From: Mixta intestinalis
Lineage (GTDB): Bacteria > Pseudomonadota > Gammaproteobacteria > Enterobacterales > Enterobacteriaceae
Reading direction: 5' to 3'
DNA length: 64,000 nt
Assembly (NCBI RefSeq): GCF_009914055.1
Contig: NZ_CP028271.1
Coordinates: 4,588,001-4,652,000, forward strand
Shown: piece by piece, positions 1 to 9,083 of the stretch
Layout: the number at the start of each line of letters is the position of its first letter
Numbering within the stretch: the stretch's first letter is position 1
Notes under the pieces: generated by a model
Databases searched by the model: none
Told to the model about the DNA's origin: nothing
Seen by the model: only the letters and a program-made list of their open reading frames with translations
Program-made: the position numbers and the translations under genes

Positions 1-1664
1 AACGCCACCTGGCACAGCTGCTGGAGACGCAAATTCAGGCTTCGCCCTATGCCAAAGATGACGCGCTGGTAAAGCGCGAGCAGGCGCTGATCAATAAAAT
101 GCCGCTTTCCGGGCGCGTTTATGGCCGCCTCAGACGCCTGCTGCTACAGGATGAAAGCCTGAAACCGGTCTCGCTTGCTGATATGGGCGGTCCACAAAGT
201 GAGTTGGTGTTCACTCGCAAAAGCGGCAAGCCGATCGGCGAAGGTATCCCTGGGCTTTATACCCCGGCAGGCTACTGGGAGCGCTTTGATAAAAACATCA
301 ATACGGTCACCGCCGCGCTGCACAAGGATGATATCTGGGTATTGGGCCGGGCGTCAGTTGATGAGGATAAACCGCAAACGGATAAGGCGGTGCGCCAGCT
401 TTATATGAACGACTTTATGCGTCAGTGGGACGCGCTGTTGAGCGATATTGAACTCAGCAGCAGCGCCGATCTGTCGCAGCGTATCAACAGCGCTCGCCTG
501 CTCTCCAGCAGCAGTTCGCCGCTGCGTAAGCTGGTCATTAACCTCAGCCGTTATCTGGTGTTGGAGCCGCTACCAACAGATGACGATAAGCCCTCAGCGA
601 GCGAGCAGGTTAACAATGCAACCCGCACGCTGGAGGCGCTGTTCCGTACGCAGCGGCCAACGCATGCCGCCGCGCTTCAGGAGCAAACGCCGGAACAACG
701 CGTGACTGAGCACTATGCGCCGATTATCGAGCTGGCGCAGCCGCTGGAACAGGGCGGTAAAACTATCGCCTTTGATGATTTTATTAAGCAGCTTGATGAG
801 CTTTACCGCTATCTGACGGCGGTTCAGGATGCTGCCAACAGCGGCATGCCGCCGCCTTCCGGCGAGGCGATCAGCCGTTTGCAGGCCAGCGCCGGACGGC
901 TGCCAGGCTCGCTGCAAAATATGTTCACCCATATGGCGGTGGGTGCCAGCAGCGATGCTCAACGGCGCGATATGGAAAATGTTCGTAAGCGTATCAATGT
1001 TGAGGTTGGCACCTTTTGCCGCCAGGCCATCGCCGGACGCTATCCGCTCTCTCGTCGTGGAAGAAGTGAGGTGACGCCGGACGATCTGGCGCGCATGTTT
1101 GCACCGGGCACCGGCCTGATGGACGCCTTCTTTCGCGATAACCTGGCAATGAAGGTTGATACCACCCGTTCGAGCTGGCGTTTTATGCCCGGCATTGACG
1201 GCAAAAGTCTGCCCGGCGGTGAAGCGCTGCTGCGGCCTTTTCAGCAGGCGCAGAGTATCCGCGATGCCTTTTTTGCCAACGGCGCGAACACGCCATCATT
1301 CCGCGTCACTATTCGTACCGTTCGTATGGACAACGATATCCTTAATCTGACGCTGGATGTAGACGGGCAGGTGCTGCGTTACAGCCATGGCCCGCAGGCG
1401 GTACAGCTGATGAGCTGGCCCGGCAGCGGCAGTACGCGGCAGGTGCGGATGCAGTTAGGGCTGGTGGATGGCACCACCTCCACGCTGGTAACCAACGGCG
1501 CCTGGGCGCTCAACCGTTTTTTTGACCGCGCCGCGCTCTCTGCGGGCAGCAACAGCCTGAGCCGTCAGGCGACATTCAACGTCGATGGACATCTTGTCAC
1601 GCTGGAGTTTACGCCGAACAGCATACGTAATCCGTTTCAGCTTCCCGGCTTTTCCTGTCCATGA
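1..1664 (+). CDS. tssM: T6SS inner-membrane protein TssM (IcmF), C-terminal part
   Basis: The open frame runs in from the left edge without a start (first whole codon at 3), so this is the 3' part of a longer gene. About 550 residues are visible. They match the periplasmic C-terminal portion of IcmF/TssM proteins: a helical region, then a beta-rich end with the SWPGSG-type stretch followed by VRMQLGLVDG. TssM spans the inner membrane and its periplasmic part contacts the lipoprotein TssJ, bridging the baseplate to the envelope. The transmembrane and ATPase-like segments would be upstream. No TM segment is seen here, as expected. tagF starts 17 nt after the stop, consistent with one operon. 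The ATG at 99 is internal and not a real start. Confidence 0.9.
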   Translation, partial: RHLAQLLETQIQASPYAKDDALVKREQALINKMPLSGRVYGRLRRLLLQDESLKPVSLADMGGPQSELVFTRKSGKPIGEGIPGLYTPAGYWERFDKNINTVTAALHKDDIWVLGRASVDEDKPQTDKAVRQLYMNDFMRQWDALLSDIELSSSADLSQRINSARLLSSSSSPLRKLVINLSRYLVLEPLPTDDDKPSASEQVNNATRTLEALFRTQRPTHAAALQEQTPEQRVTEHYAPIIELAQPLEQGGKTIAFDDFIKQLDELYRYLTAVQDAANSGMPPPSGEAISRLQASAGRLPGSLQNMFTHMAVGASSDAQRRDMENVRKRINVEVGTFCRQAIAGRYPLSRRGRSEVTPDDLARMFAPGTGLMDAFFRDNLAMKVDTTRSSWRFMPGIDGKSLPGGEALLRPFQQAQSIRDAFFANGANTPSFRVTIRTVRMDNDILNLTLDVDGQVLRYSHGPQAVQLMSWPGSGSTRQVRMQLGLVDGTTSTLVTNGAWALNRFFDRAALSAGSNSLSRQATFNVDGHLVTLEFTPNSIRNPFQLPGFSCP

Positions 1665-1681
1665 ACGCAAGGAAATAGATC

Positions 1682-2392
1682 ATGAGCCACTCACCTGCGA
1701 TCGGCTGGTATGGGAAATTGCCCAGCGCCGGTGACTTTTTACAGCGCCGTTTTCCTGAAGCGCTATCCCGTCAGTGGACCCACTGGTTTCAGGTGGGATT
1801 GATGAACTGGCAGAAAAATGAAGAACAGCGATCCGATGAGGCGCAGCGCTTCGCTAAAGCGCCGGTATGGAATTTCGTCGTGCCGCCGATGCTGGGCAGC
1901 CAGCTGGTGCAGATGGGCTGCCTGCTGCCAGCGCGTGACAGCGTGGGGCGTCAGTATCCGGTTTGTGCGCTGCACAGTTTCACGCCTGCCGAATGGACCA
2001 ACGGACGTCTGACACAGGCGGGCGACTGGTATCAGCAGCTGGGGCGCACGCTGCTTCTGGCGGTGCAGGACGGCTACTCCGCCGCCGAACTTGATGGTGC
2101 GCTGCTGGCGATTCCGGCCCCGCCGGAGCCAGCCGTACAGCAGCGATCCGATATCCTGGAGGTTATCGGCTATGGCGACAATGTCACCAACCTGAACTGG
2201 TCGCTGGTGGCGGAACGCTTCGATCCACAGCGCTATACCAGCTTCTGGTGGACCAACCAGACCGATGGCTATCCGCTCTACACCCATCTGCACAGCGGCA
2301 ACTTCACCAGCCAGCTTTTTTCGTTGTTGTTCGATCCCGCTGGAGGGGCCAGGCCAGGCCGCCACGGACTCTATCCGCCTATGTTTGATTAA
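1682..2392 (+). CDS. tagF: T6SS-associated protein TagF
   Basis: 236 residues opening with the TagF signature: GWYGKLPSAGDFLQRRFP near residues 8-25, followed by a Trp-rich segment. TagF family proteins are cytoplasmic and act as post-translational repressors of T6SS firing, alongside the PpkA/PppA/Fha phosphorylation pathway. All partners of that pathway are in this locus (tagH, pppA, ppkA), which supports the call. A good AAGGA-type ribosome site lies at 1669-1674. The gene is tightly packed between tssM and tssA. The name is also sometimes given as a domain fused to PppA; here the two are separate genes about 10 kb apart. Confidence 0.85.
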   Translation: MSHSPAIGWYGKLPSAGDFLQRRFPEALSRQWTHWFQVGLMNWQKNEEQRSDEAQRFAKAPVWNFVVPPMLGSQLVQMGCLLPARDSVGRQYPVCALHSFTPAEWTNGRLTQAGDWYQQLGRTLLLAVQDGYSAAELDGALLAIPAPPEPAVQQRSDILEVIGYGDNVTNLNWSLVAERFDPQRYTSFWWTNQTDGYPLYTHLHSGNFTSQLFSLLFDPAGGARPGRHGLYPPMFD

Positions 2393-2409
2393 CCGATATT
2401 GAGGACGCG

Positions 2410-3435
2410 ATGAATATCGATGCGCTATTAGCCCCGGTAAGCAGTGACAAGCCGTGCGGGGAAAACCTGGAATATGATGCCGATTATATGGCGATGCTAC
2501 AGGCGTGCGAAGGTAAAGCGGAACAGCAGTTCGGCGACACAATTATCCCTGCCGAGCCTGCCGACTGGAACAAAGTTGAACGGCTGGCGACCGATCTGCT
2601 TTCCCGCACCAAAGACCTGCGGGTGATGTTAGCGCTTACTCACGCCTGGACGCAGATGAAAGGGCTGCCGGGCTATGCCAGCGGCCTGAAGCTGATCGAG
2701 CAGTCGCTGCTGCTTTACTGGGAACCGCTCTGGCCGTTGCTGGAGGAAGACGGTGAGCACGATCCTTTCTATCGCATCAACGCGCTGGCGGCGCTGGGTG
2801 ATAAATCGACGCTGACCTCTGCGCTACGTCAGGCCCCGCTTTTACGCACCGCGGTCGATCAAATCTCCCTGCGCGACGCCTGCTCGCTGCTGGACGGTAG
2901 CAAAGTTGAAATTCCTGACTATCCCGGCGGACGCCCCAGGCTGAGCGATGAGCTGGCACGGGGCGAACAACCCGGTATTGAAGCGATATTGCAGATAAGT
3001 GAGCGTTTGCAAACAATTCGCGAAACCCTGACTGAGCACCTTGGTGAAAGCGGCGTGCCAGAGATGGGACAGCTACAGAAAACCATCAGTCTGGTAGCTC
3101 AGGCGTGTCAAACAACAGACTTAGGTGCGCTGCTGGCAACCGTAACCGGCGGTGAAGCCGCAGCGCCTTCTGCACCGAAAGCCAGTGTGCCAGCCGCGCC
3201 ACAGCCGCAGGCGCATACCGACTGGCGTAGCTGTGAAATTAATTCGCGATCTGAAGCGCAGCTAATGCTGGAAAAAGTAAAAAACTATTTTTCCCGTTAC
3301 GAGCCCAGCCATCCGGCTCCGCTAATGATCGAACGAGTCCAGCGGGTTATCGAACTCGATTTTATGGAAATGATTCGCGACCTTGCGCCCGATGGCGTAC
3401 AGCAGCTGGAAAATCTGTTTGGCCGCCGCGAATAA
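2410..3435 (+). CDS. tssA: T6SS cap/priming protein TssA
   Basis: 341 residues with an ImpA N-terminal domain (residues about 5-120; PCGENLEYD near 15-23 is the typical opening of TssA proteins). An Ala/Pro-rich linker (about 245-270) and a short C-terminal helical domain beginning near DWRSCEINSRSEAQ follow. TssA binds the baseplate and primes polymerisation of the TssBC sheath and Hcp tube. The C-terminal domain differs between TssA classes; this is a short form, and the subclass cannot be fixed by eye. The gene is 17 nt after tagF and 82 nt before tssB. Confidence 0.9.
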   Translation: MNIDALLAPVSSDKPCGENLEYDADYMAMLQACEGKAEQQFGDTIIPAEPADWNKVERLATDLLSRTKDLRVMLALTHAWTQMKGLPGYASGLKLIEQSLLLYWEPLWPLLEEDGEHDPFYRINALAALGDKSTLTSALRQAPLLRTAVDQISLRDACSLLDGSKVEIPDYPGGRPRLSDELARGEQPGIEAILQISERLQTIRETLTEHLGESGVPEMGQLQKTISLVAQACQTTDLGALLATVTGGEAAAPSAPKASVPAAPQPQAHTDWRSCEINSRSEAQLMLEKVKNYFSRYEPSHPAPLMIERVQRVIELDFMEMIRDLAPDGVQQLENLFGRRE

Positions 3436-3517
3436 GTAAGCCGCAGCCCCCTCTACGGCAGTCTGGCAAGCGCGCCTGCTGCTAACTTTTTACCGCGCAA
3501 ATCCGATGGAGAGCATC

Positions 3518-4045
3518 ATGGCATTAGCAAAATCCAGCGGGCAAAAATTTATCGCCCGCAACCGCGCTCCGCGCGTACAGATTGAGTACGACGTGGAGAT
3601 TTATGGCGCAGAGCGCAAGATCCAGCTGCCGTTCATTATGGGCGTAATGGCTGACCTGGTGGGTAAACCGGTCGATCCGCAGCCGAGCGTTGATGAACGC
3701 AAATTCCTTGAAATTGATATCGACAATTTTGATGAACGTATGAAGGCGCTGAAACCGCGTGTCGCTTTCCAGGCAGAAAATACCCTGACTGATGAAGGGC
3801 GGCTGAATATCGATCTGACATTCGAAAGCATGGAAGATTTCTCGCCGGATGCGGTTGCACGCAAAGTCGAGCCGTTAAATAAAATGCTGGAAGCCCGTAC
3901 TCAGCTTTCGAACCTGCTGACCTATATGGACGGTAAAAACGGCGCGGAGGAGCTGATCGCAAAAATTTTGCAGGACCCCACGTTGCTGAAGTCGCTGGGG
4001 CATCTGGCGAAATCGGATGAAGCAGCAAAAGGTGATGAGGAATAA
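3518..4045 (+). CDS. tssB: T6SS contractile sheath small subunit TssB (VipA)
   Basis: 175 residues: a strongly conserved TssB/VipA protein (RAPRVQIEYDVEIYG, then LPFIMGVMADL, and a NLLTYMDGKNGAEELI helix near the C-terminus). TssB forms the contractile sheath with TssC. The start is set at 3518 (MALAKSSGQ) because GGAGAG at 3508-3513 sits directly upstream; an in-frame ATG at 3506 would include that ribosome site. tssC starts 2 nt after the stop, the usual tight coupling for these two subunits. TagJ, encoded at 14470, is known in other systems to bind TssB. Confidence 0.95.
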   Translation: MALAKSSGQKFIARNRAPRVQIEYDVEIYGAERKIQLPFIMGVMADLVGKPVDPQPSVDERKFLEIDIDNFDERMKALKPRVAFQAENTLTDEGRLNIDLTFESMEDFSPDAVARKVEPLNKMLEARTQLSNLLTYMDGKNGAEELIAKILQDPTLLKSLGHLAKSDEAAKGDEE

Positions 4046-4047
4046 TT

Positions 4048-5568
4048 ATGAGCAAATCATCACAGCAACGACATCAACAACAGCAGCAACAGCAACAGGC
4101 ACAGCAGCAAACCTGGAGCCAGGATGAATTCAGCGCGTTGCTGAACAAAGAGTTTCGTCCGAAAAGCGACCAGGCGCGCGCTGCGGTAGAAAGCGCGGTG
4201 AAAACGCTGGCGCAGCAGGCGCTGGAAAACAGCGTCACCGTTTCTAACGACGCTTACCGCACCATTCAGTCGCTGATCGCTGAGATCGATGAAAAGCTAT
4301 CGCGTCAGGTTAACCAGATCATTCATCACGAAGATTTTCAGAAGCTGGAAGGCGCGTGGCGCGGGCTGAGCTATCTGGTTAATAATACTGAAACTGATGA
4401 GATGCTGAAAATCCGCTTTATGAGCATCTCTAAGCAGGAGCTGGGACGTACGCTAAAACGCTATAAAGGCGTAGGCTGGGATCAAAGCCCGATCTTCAAA
4501 AAAATCTATGAAGAAGAATATGGGCAGTTCGGCGGCGAGCCGTTTGGCTGCCTGGTTGGTGATTACTATTTTGATCACAGCCCGCCGGATGTGGAACTGC
4601 TGAGCGAGATGGCGCGCATTGGCGCGGCGGCGCACTGTCCGTTTATTACCGGTGCAGCACCGAGTGTGATGCAGATGGAAACCTGGCAGGAGCTGGCGAA
4701 CCCGCGCGATCTGACCAAGATTTTCCAGAACACCGAATATGCTGCCTGGCGCAGCCTGCGTGAGTCGGAAGATGCGCGTTACCTGGGGCTGGTGATGCCG
4801 CGCTTCCTGTCGCGTCTGCCGTATGGTATCCGTACCAATCCGGTGGACAGCTTCGATTTTGAAGAAGAAACCGAGGGCGCGAACCACAGTAACTATACCT
4901 GGACCAACGCCGCTTACGCGATGGCGGCTAACATCAACCGCTCGTTCAAAGAGTACGGTTGGTGTACCTCTATTCGCGGTGTGGAATCGGGGGGAGCGGT
5001 GGAAAACCTGCCGTGTCACACCTTCCCCAGCGATGATGGCGGCGTGGACATGAAGTGCCCGACGGAAATCGCCATCAGCGATCGCCGTGAAGCCGAGCTG
5101 GCAAAAAACGGCTTTATGCCGCTGGTGCATCGCAAGAACTCAGACTTTGCTGCATTTATTGGCGCGCAGTCTTTGCAGAAACCGGCTGAGTATCACGACG
5201 CCGATGCTACCGCCAATGCGCGTCTTGCCGCTCGTCTGCCATATTTGTTTGCCTGCTGCCGCTTCGCTCACTACCTGAAGTGTATCGTGCGCGACAAAAT
5301 TGGTTCTTTCCGCGAACGCGAAGATATGGAGCGCTGGCTGAACGACTGGGTGATGAATTATGTGGATGGCGATCCGGCCAACTCTTCGCAGGAAAGCAAA
5401 GCGCGTAAGCCGCTGGCTTCGGCGGAAGTGATGGTTACGGAAATCGAAGATAATCCTGGCTACTACGCTGCGAAATTCTTCCTGCGTCCACACTATCAGC
5501 TGGAAGGGTTAACCGTTTCGCTGCGCCTGGTTTCTAAACTGCCTTCACTGAAAACCAACGATGCGTAA
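4048..5568 (+). CDS. tssC: T6SS contractile sheath large subunit TssC (VipB)
   Basis: 506 residues, full length for TssC/VipB. Conserved blocks include LEGAWRGLSYLV (about residues 97-108), the FGCLVGDYYFDHSP block, and the EGLTVSLRLVSKLPS C-terminus. With TssB it makes the sheath that drives the Hcp/VgrG needle. An oddity is a Gln-only tract at residues 8-21 (CAG/CAA repeats at about 4069-4110), longer than is usual and a likely length-variable spot. The start ATG at 4048 is 2 nt after tssB. A strong hairpin follows the stop. Confidence 0.96.
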   Translation: MSKSSQQRHQQQQQQQQAQQQTWSQDEFSALLNKEFRPKSDQARAAVESAVKTLAQQALENSVTVSNDAYRTIQSLIAEIDEKLSRQVNQIIHHEDFQKLEGAWRGLSYLVNNTETDEMLKIRFMSISKQELGRTLKRYKGVGWDQSPIFKKIYEEEYGQFGGEPFGCLVGDYYFDHSPPDVELLSEMARIGAAAHCPFITGAAPSVMQMETWQELANPRDLTKIFQNTEYAAWRSLRESEDARYLGLVMPRFLSRLPYGIRTNPVDSFDFEEETEGANHSNYTWTNAAYAMAANINRSFKEYGWCTSIRGVESGGAVENLPCHTFPSDDGGVDMKCPTEIAISDRREAELAKNGFMPLVHRKNSDFAAFIGAQSLQKPAEYHDADATANARLAARLPYLFACCRFAHYLKCIVRDKIGSFREREDMERWLNDWVMNYVDGDPANSSQESKARKPLASAEVMVTEIEDNPGYYAAKFFLRPHYQLEGLTVSLRLVSKLPSLKTNDA

Positions 5569-5575
5569 CTAAAGA

Positions 5576-5595
5576 GCCGGGCGGCAACGCCCGGC
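5576..5595 (+). terminator. GC-rich hairpin after tssC
   Basis: Perfect 8-bp stem GCCGGGCG/CGCCCGGC closed by a GCAA tetraloop, 7 nt after the tssC stop. There is no T-run after it, so it may act as an mRNA 3'-end stabiliser or a weak terminator. It marks the edge between the GC-rich tssMABC block and the AT-rich hcp island. Confidence 0.5.
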
Positions 5596-5719
5596 GCTAA
5601 AATTAGTGATTTGCAGGTTTTCGTATAAACCTGAAAATAATGCTACCAGACTGTTTTCTGTAATCCGGCTTTTTATCAGCAGGTTAGTAAATAATAACCT
5701 ATGAAATTAGATAAATAAC

Positions 5720-6115
5720 ATGAAGAAAATATCAACCGTGCTACTTAGTTCTCTTTTATTCGTTTCTTTAAGCGCTTTCAGTGCTAATCAATACCAGACC
5801 GGGGAAAACAATTCTGACGTAAGCTGCAAAATTCAGGCGGCAAAGGGGGCTGAGGCAGAACTACATCAGGCTTATACCCAGGCAAGGGAAAGAATTACCG
5901 CTTCTTTGGAGGTAGATAAAAATTTACTGGCAGAACATTTGTTATTACTTCACGATTCTCAAACAGGATGGTTAAAGTATCGTGATGGACAATGTAAAAT
6001 AGAGGCATTCATCGCTGAGGTACAATCTGTTGCTTATGAAGTAATCAAAAAAGGTTGCATAGAAAAATTAAATAAAGACAGAATTTACCAGTTAAATAAT
6101 ATGCCTTATGAATAG
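5720..6115 (+). CDS. LprI-like (DUF1311) secreted protein
   Basis: 131 residues with a clear Sec signal peptide (MKK, hydrophobic core, cleavage near AFSA, about residue 21). The mature part has the DUF1311/LprI pattern: a first Cys near residue 35, a helical stretch, then SQTGWLKYRDGQC and a last Cys before a KLNKDRIYQL helix. LprI of Mycobacterium tuberculosis is a described lysozyme inhibitor; many other members have no known role. The position just upstream of hcp and a muramidase effector makes a protective periplasmic role plausible, but this is inference. Base composition is AT-rich, unlike tssC. Confidence 0.7.
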   Translation: MKKISTVLLSSLLFVSLSAFSANQYQTGENNSDVSCKIQAAKGAEAELHQAYTQARERITASLEVDKNLLAEHLLLLHDSQTGWLKYRDGQCKIEAFIAEVQSVAYEVIKKGCIEKLNKDRIYQLNNMPYE

Positions 6116-6681
6116 TGGTTTTTACTATGTAAGTGAGAAGATAAAATCTAAAAATAATTTTTAAATTTTATCTTTCTGTATGTGAATTTAGCCGCCATAG
6201 TAATTATAGTGATAATTAATAATTCGTCTGCCATATAACCGAGTTCATGAGGACTAACCTCACCATAGTTAAAGAAAAATATATATCTAAAATAAAATTA
6301 GATGCTGCATATAAAAAATAATAACAAAGATAAAAATATTGAGTATATAAATGTTATTTTCATAGAGTTACCCATATTTATATGAGGTGGCTAAATATGC
6401 ATTTTAATACTATTTACGTAAGTATGGCTGAGATAAAAAATAAGATATTGCTCTTTCATGGTTTTTTCCTAACCATATCTGATAATGACCAACAATTATA
6501 AAAATGCACACTTATTGATTACAATACACACAAAACTAAATTGTTTAATTAAAGATTTTGCATAGATATTTATTTCTGTGCGGAAACCAGGCAAATGCGA
6601 ATGTGTTTTTTTTAAATGCATTTTTAATTGCCATGTTTATATATTAACTGAATAAATACTTTACAAAAGGAGTGAAGTTTT
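6116..6681 (+). other. AT-rich intergenic region upstream of hcp
   Basis: 566 nt without a supported gene. An inverted repeat with 10-bp arms (AAGATAAAAT at 6140-6149, ATTTTATCTT at 6167-6176) just after the LprI-like gene may end its transcript. The rest is very AT-rich and probably carries the hcp promoter, giving hcp its own transcription unit. No confident -35/-10 or sigma-54 (GG-N10-GC) element could be picked. A 24-codon ORF at 6249 has no ribosome site and is not called. Confidence 0.4.
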
Positions 6682-7164
6682 ATGGCTATTGATATGTTCA
6701 TGAAAGTTGATGGCGTTACCGGTGAGTCGCAGGACTCAAATCATAAAGGATGGACGGATATCAATTCTTTTTCCTGGGGCGCTGCTCAGCCAGGTAATAT
6801 GGCTGTCGGCGGCGGAGGTGGTGCAGGGAAAGTAAACTTTAAGGATTTACAAGTTACTGCTTTAATTGATAAATCAACTACTGCAATTTTAAAACATTGT
6901 TCTAGCGGAAAACACCTTACTAAAGTTGAAGTATCAGTATGTAAAGCTGGTGGTCAACAGGTAGAATACGCGCGTATTACACTTGAAGATGTCTTGGTTA
7001 CAAATATCGAGTATACCGGTGCAGATAACGGTGATACGGTCGGTGTTAACTACACGTTCCAGGCATCTCGTGTGAAACAACAATATTGGGAACAAACTGC
7101 TTCCGGTGGTAAAGGTGCTGAAAGCAGTGCAGGCTGGAATATTAAAGAAAATAAAGAGATGTAA
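6682..7164 (+). CDS. hcp: T6SS tube protein Hcp (TssD)
   Basis: 160 residues with the Hcp fold signature: MAIDMFMKVDGVTGES at the start, then GWTDINSFSWGAAQPG, DLQVTALIDKSTTAILKHC, and YTFQASRVKQQYWEQ near the end. Hcp hexamers stack into the tube inside the TssBC sheath and can carry small effectors in their lumen. The ribosome site AAAGGAG at 6664-6670 is strong, fitting a highly expressed product. The gene stands apart from tssB/tssC and heads a mini-operon with a muramidase effector and a periplasmic protein, suggesting that the effector is Hcp-delivered. Confidence 0.95.
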   Translation: MAIDMFMKVDGVTGESQDSNHKGWTDINSFSWGAAQPGNMAVGGGGGAGKVNFKDLQVTALIDKSTTAILKHCSSGKHLTKVEVSVCKAGGQQVEYARITLEDVLVTNIEYTGADNGDTVGVNYTFQASRVKQQYWEQTASGGKGAESSAGWNIKENKEM

Positions 7165-7171
7165 TCTGTCG

Positions 7172-7195
7172 GCACCTTCTCATAGGAGAAGGTGC
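7172..7195 (+). terminator. 10-bp hairpin between hcp and the effector gene
   Basis: Perfect stem GCACCTTCTC/GAGAAGGTGC with an ATAG loop, starting 8 nt after the hcp stop. A weak T-rich stretch follows (TTCATCTAATATTTTCTTT). It probably ends most hcp transcripts or protects their 3' end, so that the downstream effector is made at a lower level than Hcp. Confidence 0.65.
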
Positions 7196-7230
7196 TTCAT
7201 CTAATATTTTCTTTATAAGAGGTTAAACAT

Positions 7231-8082
7231 ATGGCCAGAATTAATGAGTCAGTAGGGAAAGGTCAGCGTAATTTATATGGGGATGTTATTACAGTACAAA
7301 CTTTGCTGAATAAAAATAGCAAAATAACAACCCCGGGAACTAAGTTAGTGGTTGATGGAGCTATTGGTCAAAAAACTATCGCTAGAATAATCATGTTTCA
7401 AAAGGAAGTGGTTAAACTCCTTCAGCCTGATGGAGTTATTTCTCCCAACGGAATAACAATGAGAAATTTGGTTTTACATTCTTCTTTTCATACAAACATG
7501 GATAATAGTCCTCGGGCTAACAGTATCAGCCATGATCAATACGTAAAGGCTGCACGAATTCTATCTTGCGAAGTAGCTGCTATAAAGGCAGTTGTTCTTT
7601 CCGAAACACCGAGAGGTGCTTTTGATGAAAAAGGGCGTCCAATTATTTTGTATGAGCGACATTATTTTCATTGTTTGACAAAAGGGAAATATGACTCTAA
7701 CCCTAAAATTTCTCATAAAAGTGCGGGAGGCTATGGTAAATATAGTGAGCAATATATAAAATTATACGAGGCTATTAAGCTTGATAAAAATGCCGCATTA
7801 AGATCAGCTTCTTGGGGAGCATTCCAAATAATGGGGAATAATTATAAAAAAGCAGGGCATCATAATATTGAGTCATTTATAGAGGCAATGAATACAATAG
7901 AAGGACAACTGGATGCTTTTATAAATTTTATTCTTAACACACCCTCTTTGAAATATGCTTTGCAAAATAAGCAATGGGCCACTTTTGCTGCTATTTATAA
8001 TGGTCCAAAGTATAAAGAAAATAACTATGATGTTAAAATGGCTCGCAATTATAGATTGGCTTTGGAATTAAATTCTTACTAA
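7231..8082 (+). CDS. Putative T6SS muramidase effector (DUF3380-type N-acetylmuramidase)
   Basis: 283 residues, no signal peptide. The N-terminal third (about 15-90) resembles a peptidoglycan-binding repeat (VQTLLNKN, then VDGAIGQKTIARIIMFQ). The rest matches the N-acetylmuramidase family found in phage endolysins: PIILYERHYFH (Glu-Arg-His, probable catalytic Glu), GGYGKYSEQY, ASWGAFQIMGNNY, and WATFAAIYNGPKYKENNYD. It should cleave glycan strands of the cell wall. Lack of an export signal plus position 67 nt after hcp and 9 nt before a secreted protein fit an antibacterial T6SS effector with immunity. Effector status is inferred from context; the family assignment is fairly secure. Confidence 0.75.
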   Translation: MARINESVGKGQRNLYGDVITVQTLLNKNSKITTPGTKLVVDGAIGQKTIARIIMFQKEVVKLLQPDGVISPNGITMRNLVLHSSFHTNMDNSPRANSISHDQYVKAARILSCEVAAIKAVVLSETPRGAFDEKGRPIILYERHYFHCLTKGKYDSNPKISHKSAGGYGKYSEQYIKLYEAIKLDKNAALRSASWGAFQIMGNNYKKAGHHNIESFIEAMNTIEGQLDAFINFILNTPSLKYALQNKQWATFAAIYNGPKYKENNYDVKMARNYRLALELNSY

Positions 8083-8091
8083 GGTGAACAT

Positions 8092-8649
8092 ATGAAAAAA
8101 ATACTAATTATGCTGTCATTATTCCTTCCGTTTACGGTTTTTTCAGAAATAAAAATTAATACAACTGATCCATCTGTTTATGAAAAAGAAATTTTTGCTG
8201 CTGCAAAAAACTCTAATATTTTAGGGGGCGTGCCGATTGATAAGCAGAGTTTTCAGATAAAAGATAATAACAATACGGTAGGCGTCTTTATTGCAGGAAA
8301 AGGCTTTAATGCGAATGATGATACAGTTTGTTTTGTTGGTTGGGTTAGTGGCAAAGAAAAAACTGTAAAACTGATACCGACAATTGGTTACGGTAATTGG
8401 GAAGCTGAAACTTGCTTAAATACTGAAGCAGTAAGTTTGATCCCCTATGATAACAGGAATATATTGGCTGTTATATATAAAATCGGCTCCCCAAATGCTA
8501 CTGGCTATGAGACAGTCATCTTTAAAATCAATGAGGAGCATTTGATTGTCGATGATGAACTTACAAATAGATTTGGATCGGAAGGTATAAAAACCATTAA
8601 AGATTTGAGAAATTTGATAAATGGAAAAGGATATGTAGAAAATAAATAA
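8092..8649 (+). CDS. Periplasmic protein, probable immunity to the muramidase effector
   Basis: 185 residues with a Sec signal peptide (MKKILIMLSLFLPFTVFS, cleavage near residue 19). The family is not recognised. The mature protein is beta-rich by appearance, with Cys pairs at VCFVGW and AETCLNT. The start is only 9 nt after the muramidase stop, with AAGGTG upstream, so the two are co-translated. A secreted protein next to a peptidoglycan-cleaving effector is the standard arrangement for immunity, because the effector acts in the periplasm. Function is inferred from position only. Confidence 0.6.
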   Translation: MKKILIMLSLFLPFTVFSEIKINTTDPSVYEKEIFAAAKNSNILGGVPIDKQSFQIKDNNNTVGVFIAGKGFNANDDTVCFVGWVSGKEKTVKLIPTIGYGNWEAETCLNTEAVSLIPYDNRNILAVIYKIGSPNATGYETVIFKINEEHLIVDDELTNRFGSEGIKTIKDLRNLINGKGYVENK

Positions 8650-9083
8650 CTAGCTATCGATTAAAATAAACCGAGGCGACATCTAATTAATTAGATGCTA
8701 TTAAATTACTATTTGTAAAAAATTAAAATAATCATTAAGCTTCTATTTTAGCTGAATTTTAATTGTGCTTTGGCGGTATGGTGTCACTTAAATAAATAGA
8801 TTTCGCCTTTTCTATGTAATATGTTTATTTGTTAAAGTAATCGTACTTATAATAAATTTTATAAATCTATGATAATAAAGTTATTTTTTTGAATGCTGCT
8901 ATTTATTATGAAATTTATATAATCCTATTATGCTTATATGGCCTCTTTGAGAACAACATAATTTAATAGAGCGATAAGAAGATTAGATGCACGCATTGTT
9001 AACCAGTCGCCCTGTCTTTGGAAAAAATAAAAAAAGTACCTAACAGATTACTATGATTTGTTTTTTTACCAGGAATAGTATTT
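8650..9083. other. AT-rich gap with an 18-bp palindrome
   Basis: 434 nt without a supported gene. A perfect palindrome, CATCTAATT/AATTAGATG at 8680-8697 (no loop), lies 30 nt after the putative immunity gene. It could end that transcript or be a protein-binding site. The rest is strongly AT-rich, like other horizontally acquired or H-NS-bound DNA. Confidence 0.4.

Noticed and set aside
6249..6323. 24-codon ORF upstream of hcp
   Set aside because: It has no ribosome site and lies in random AT-rich sequence.
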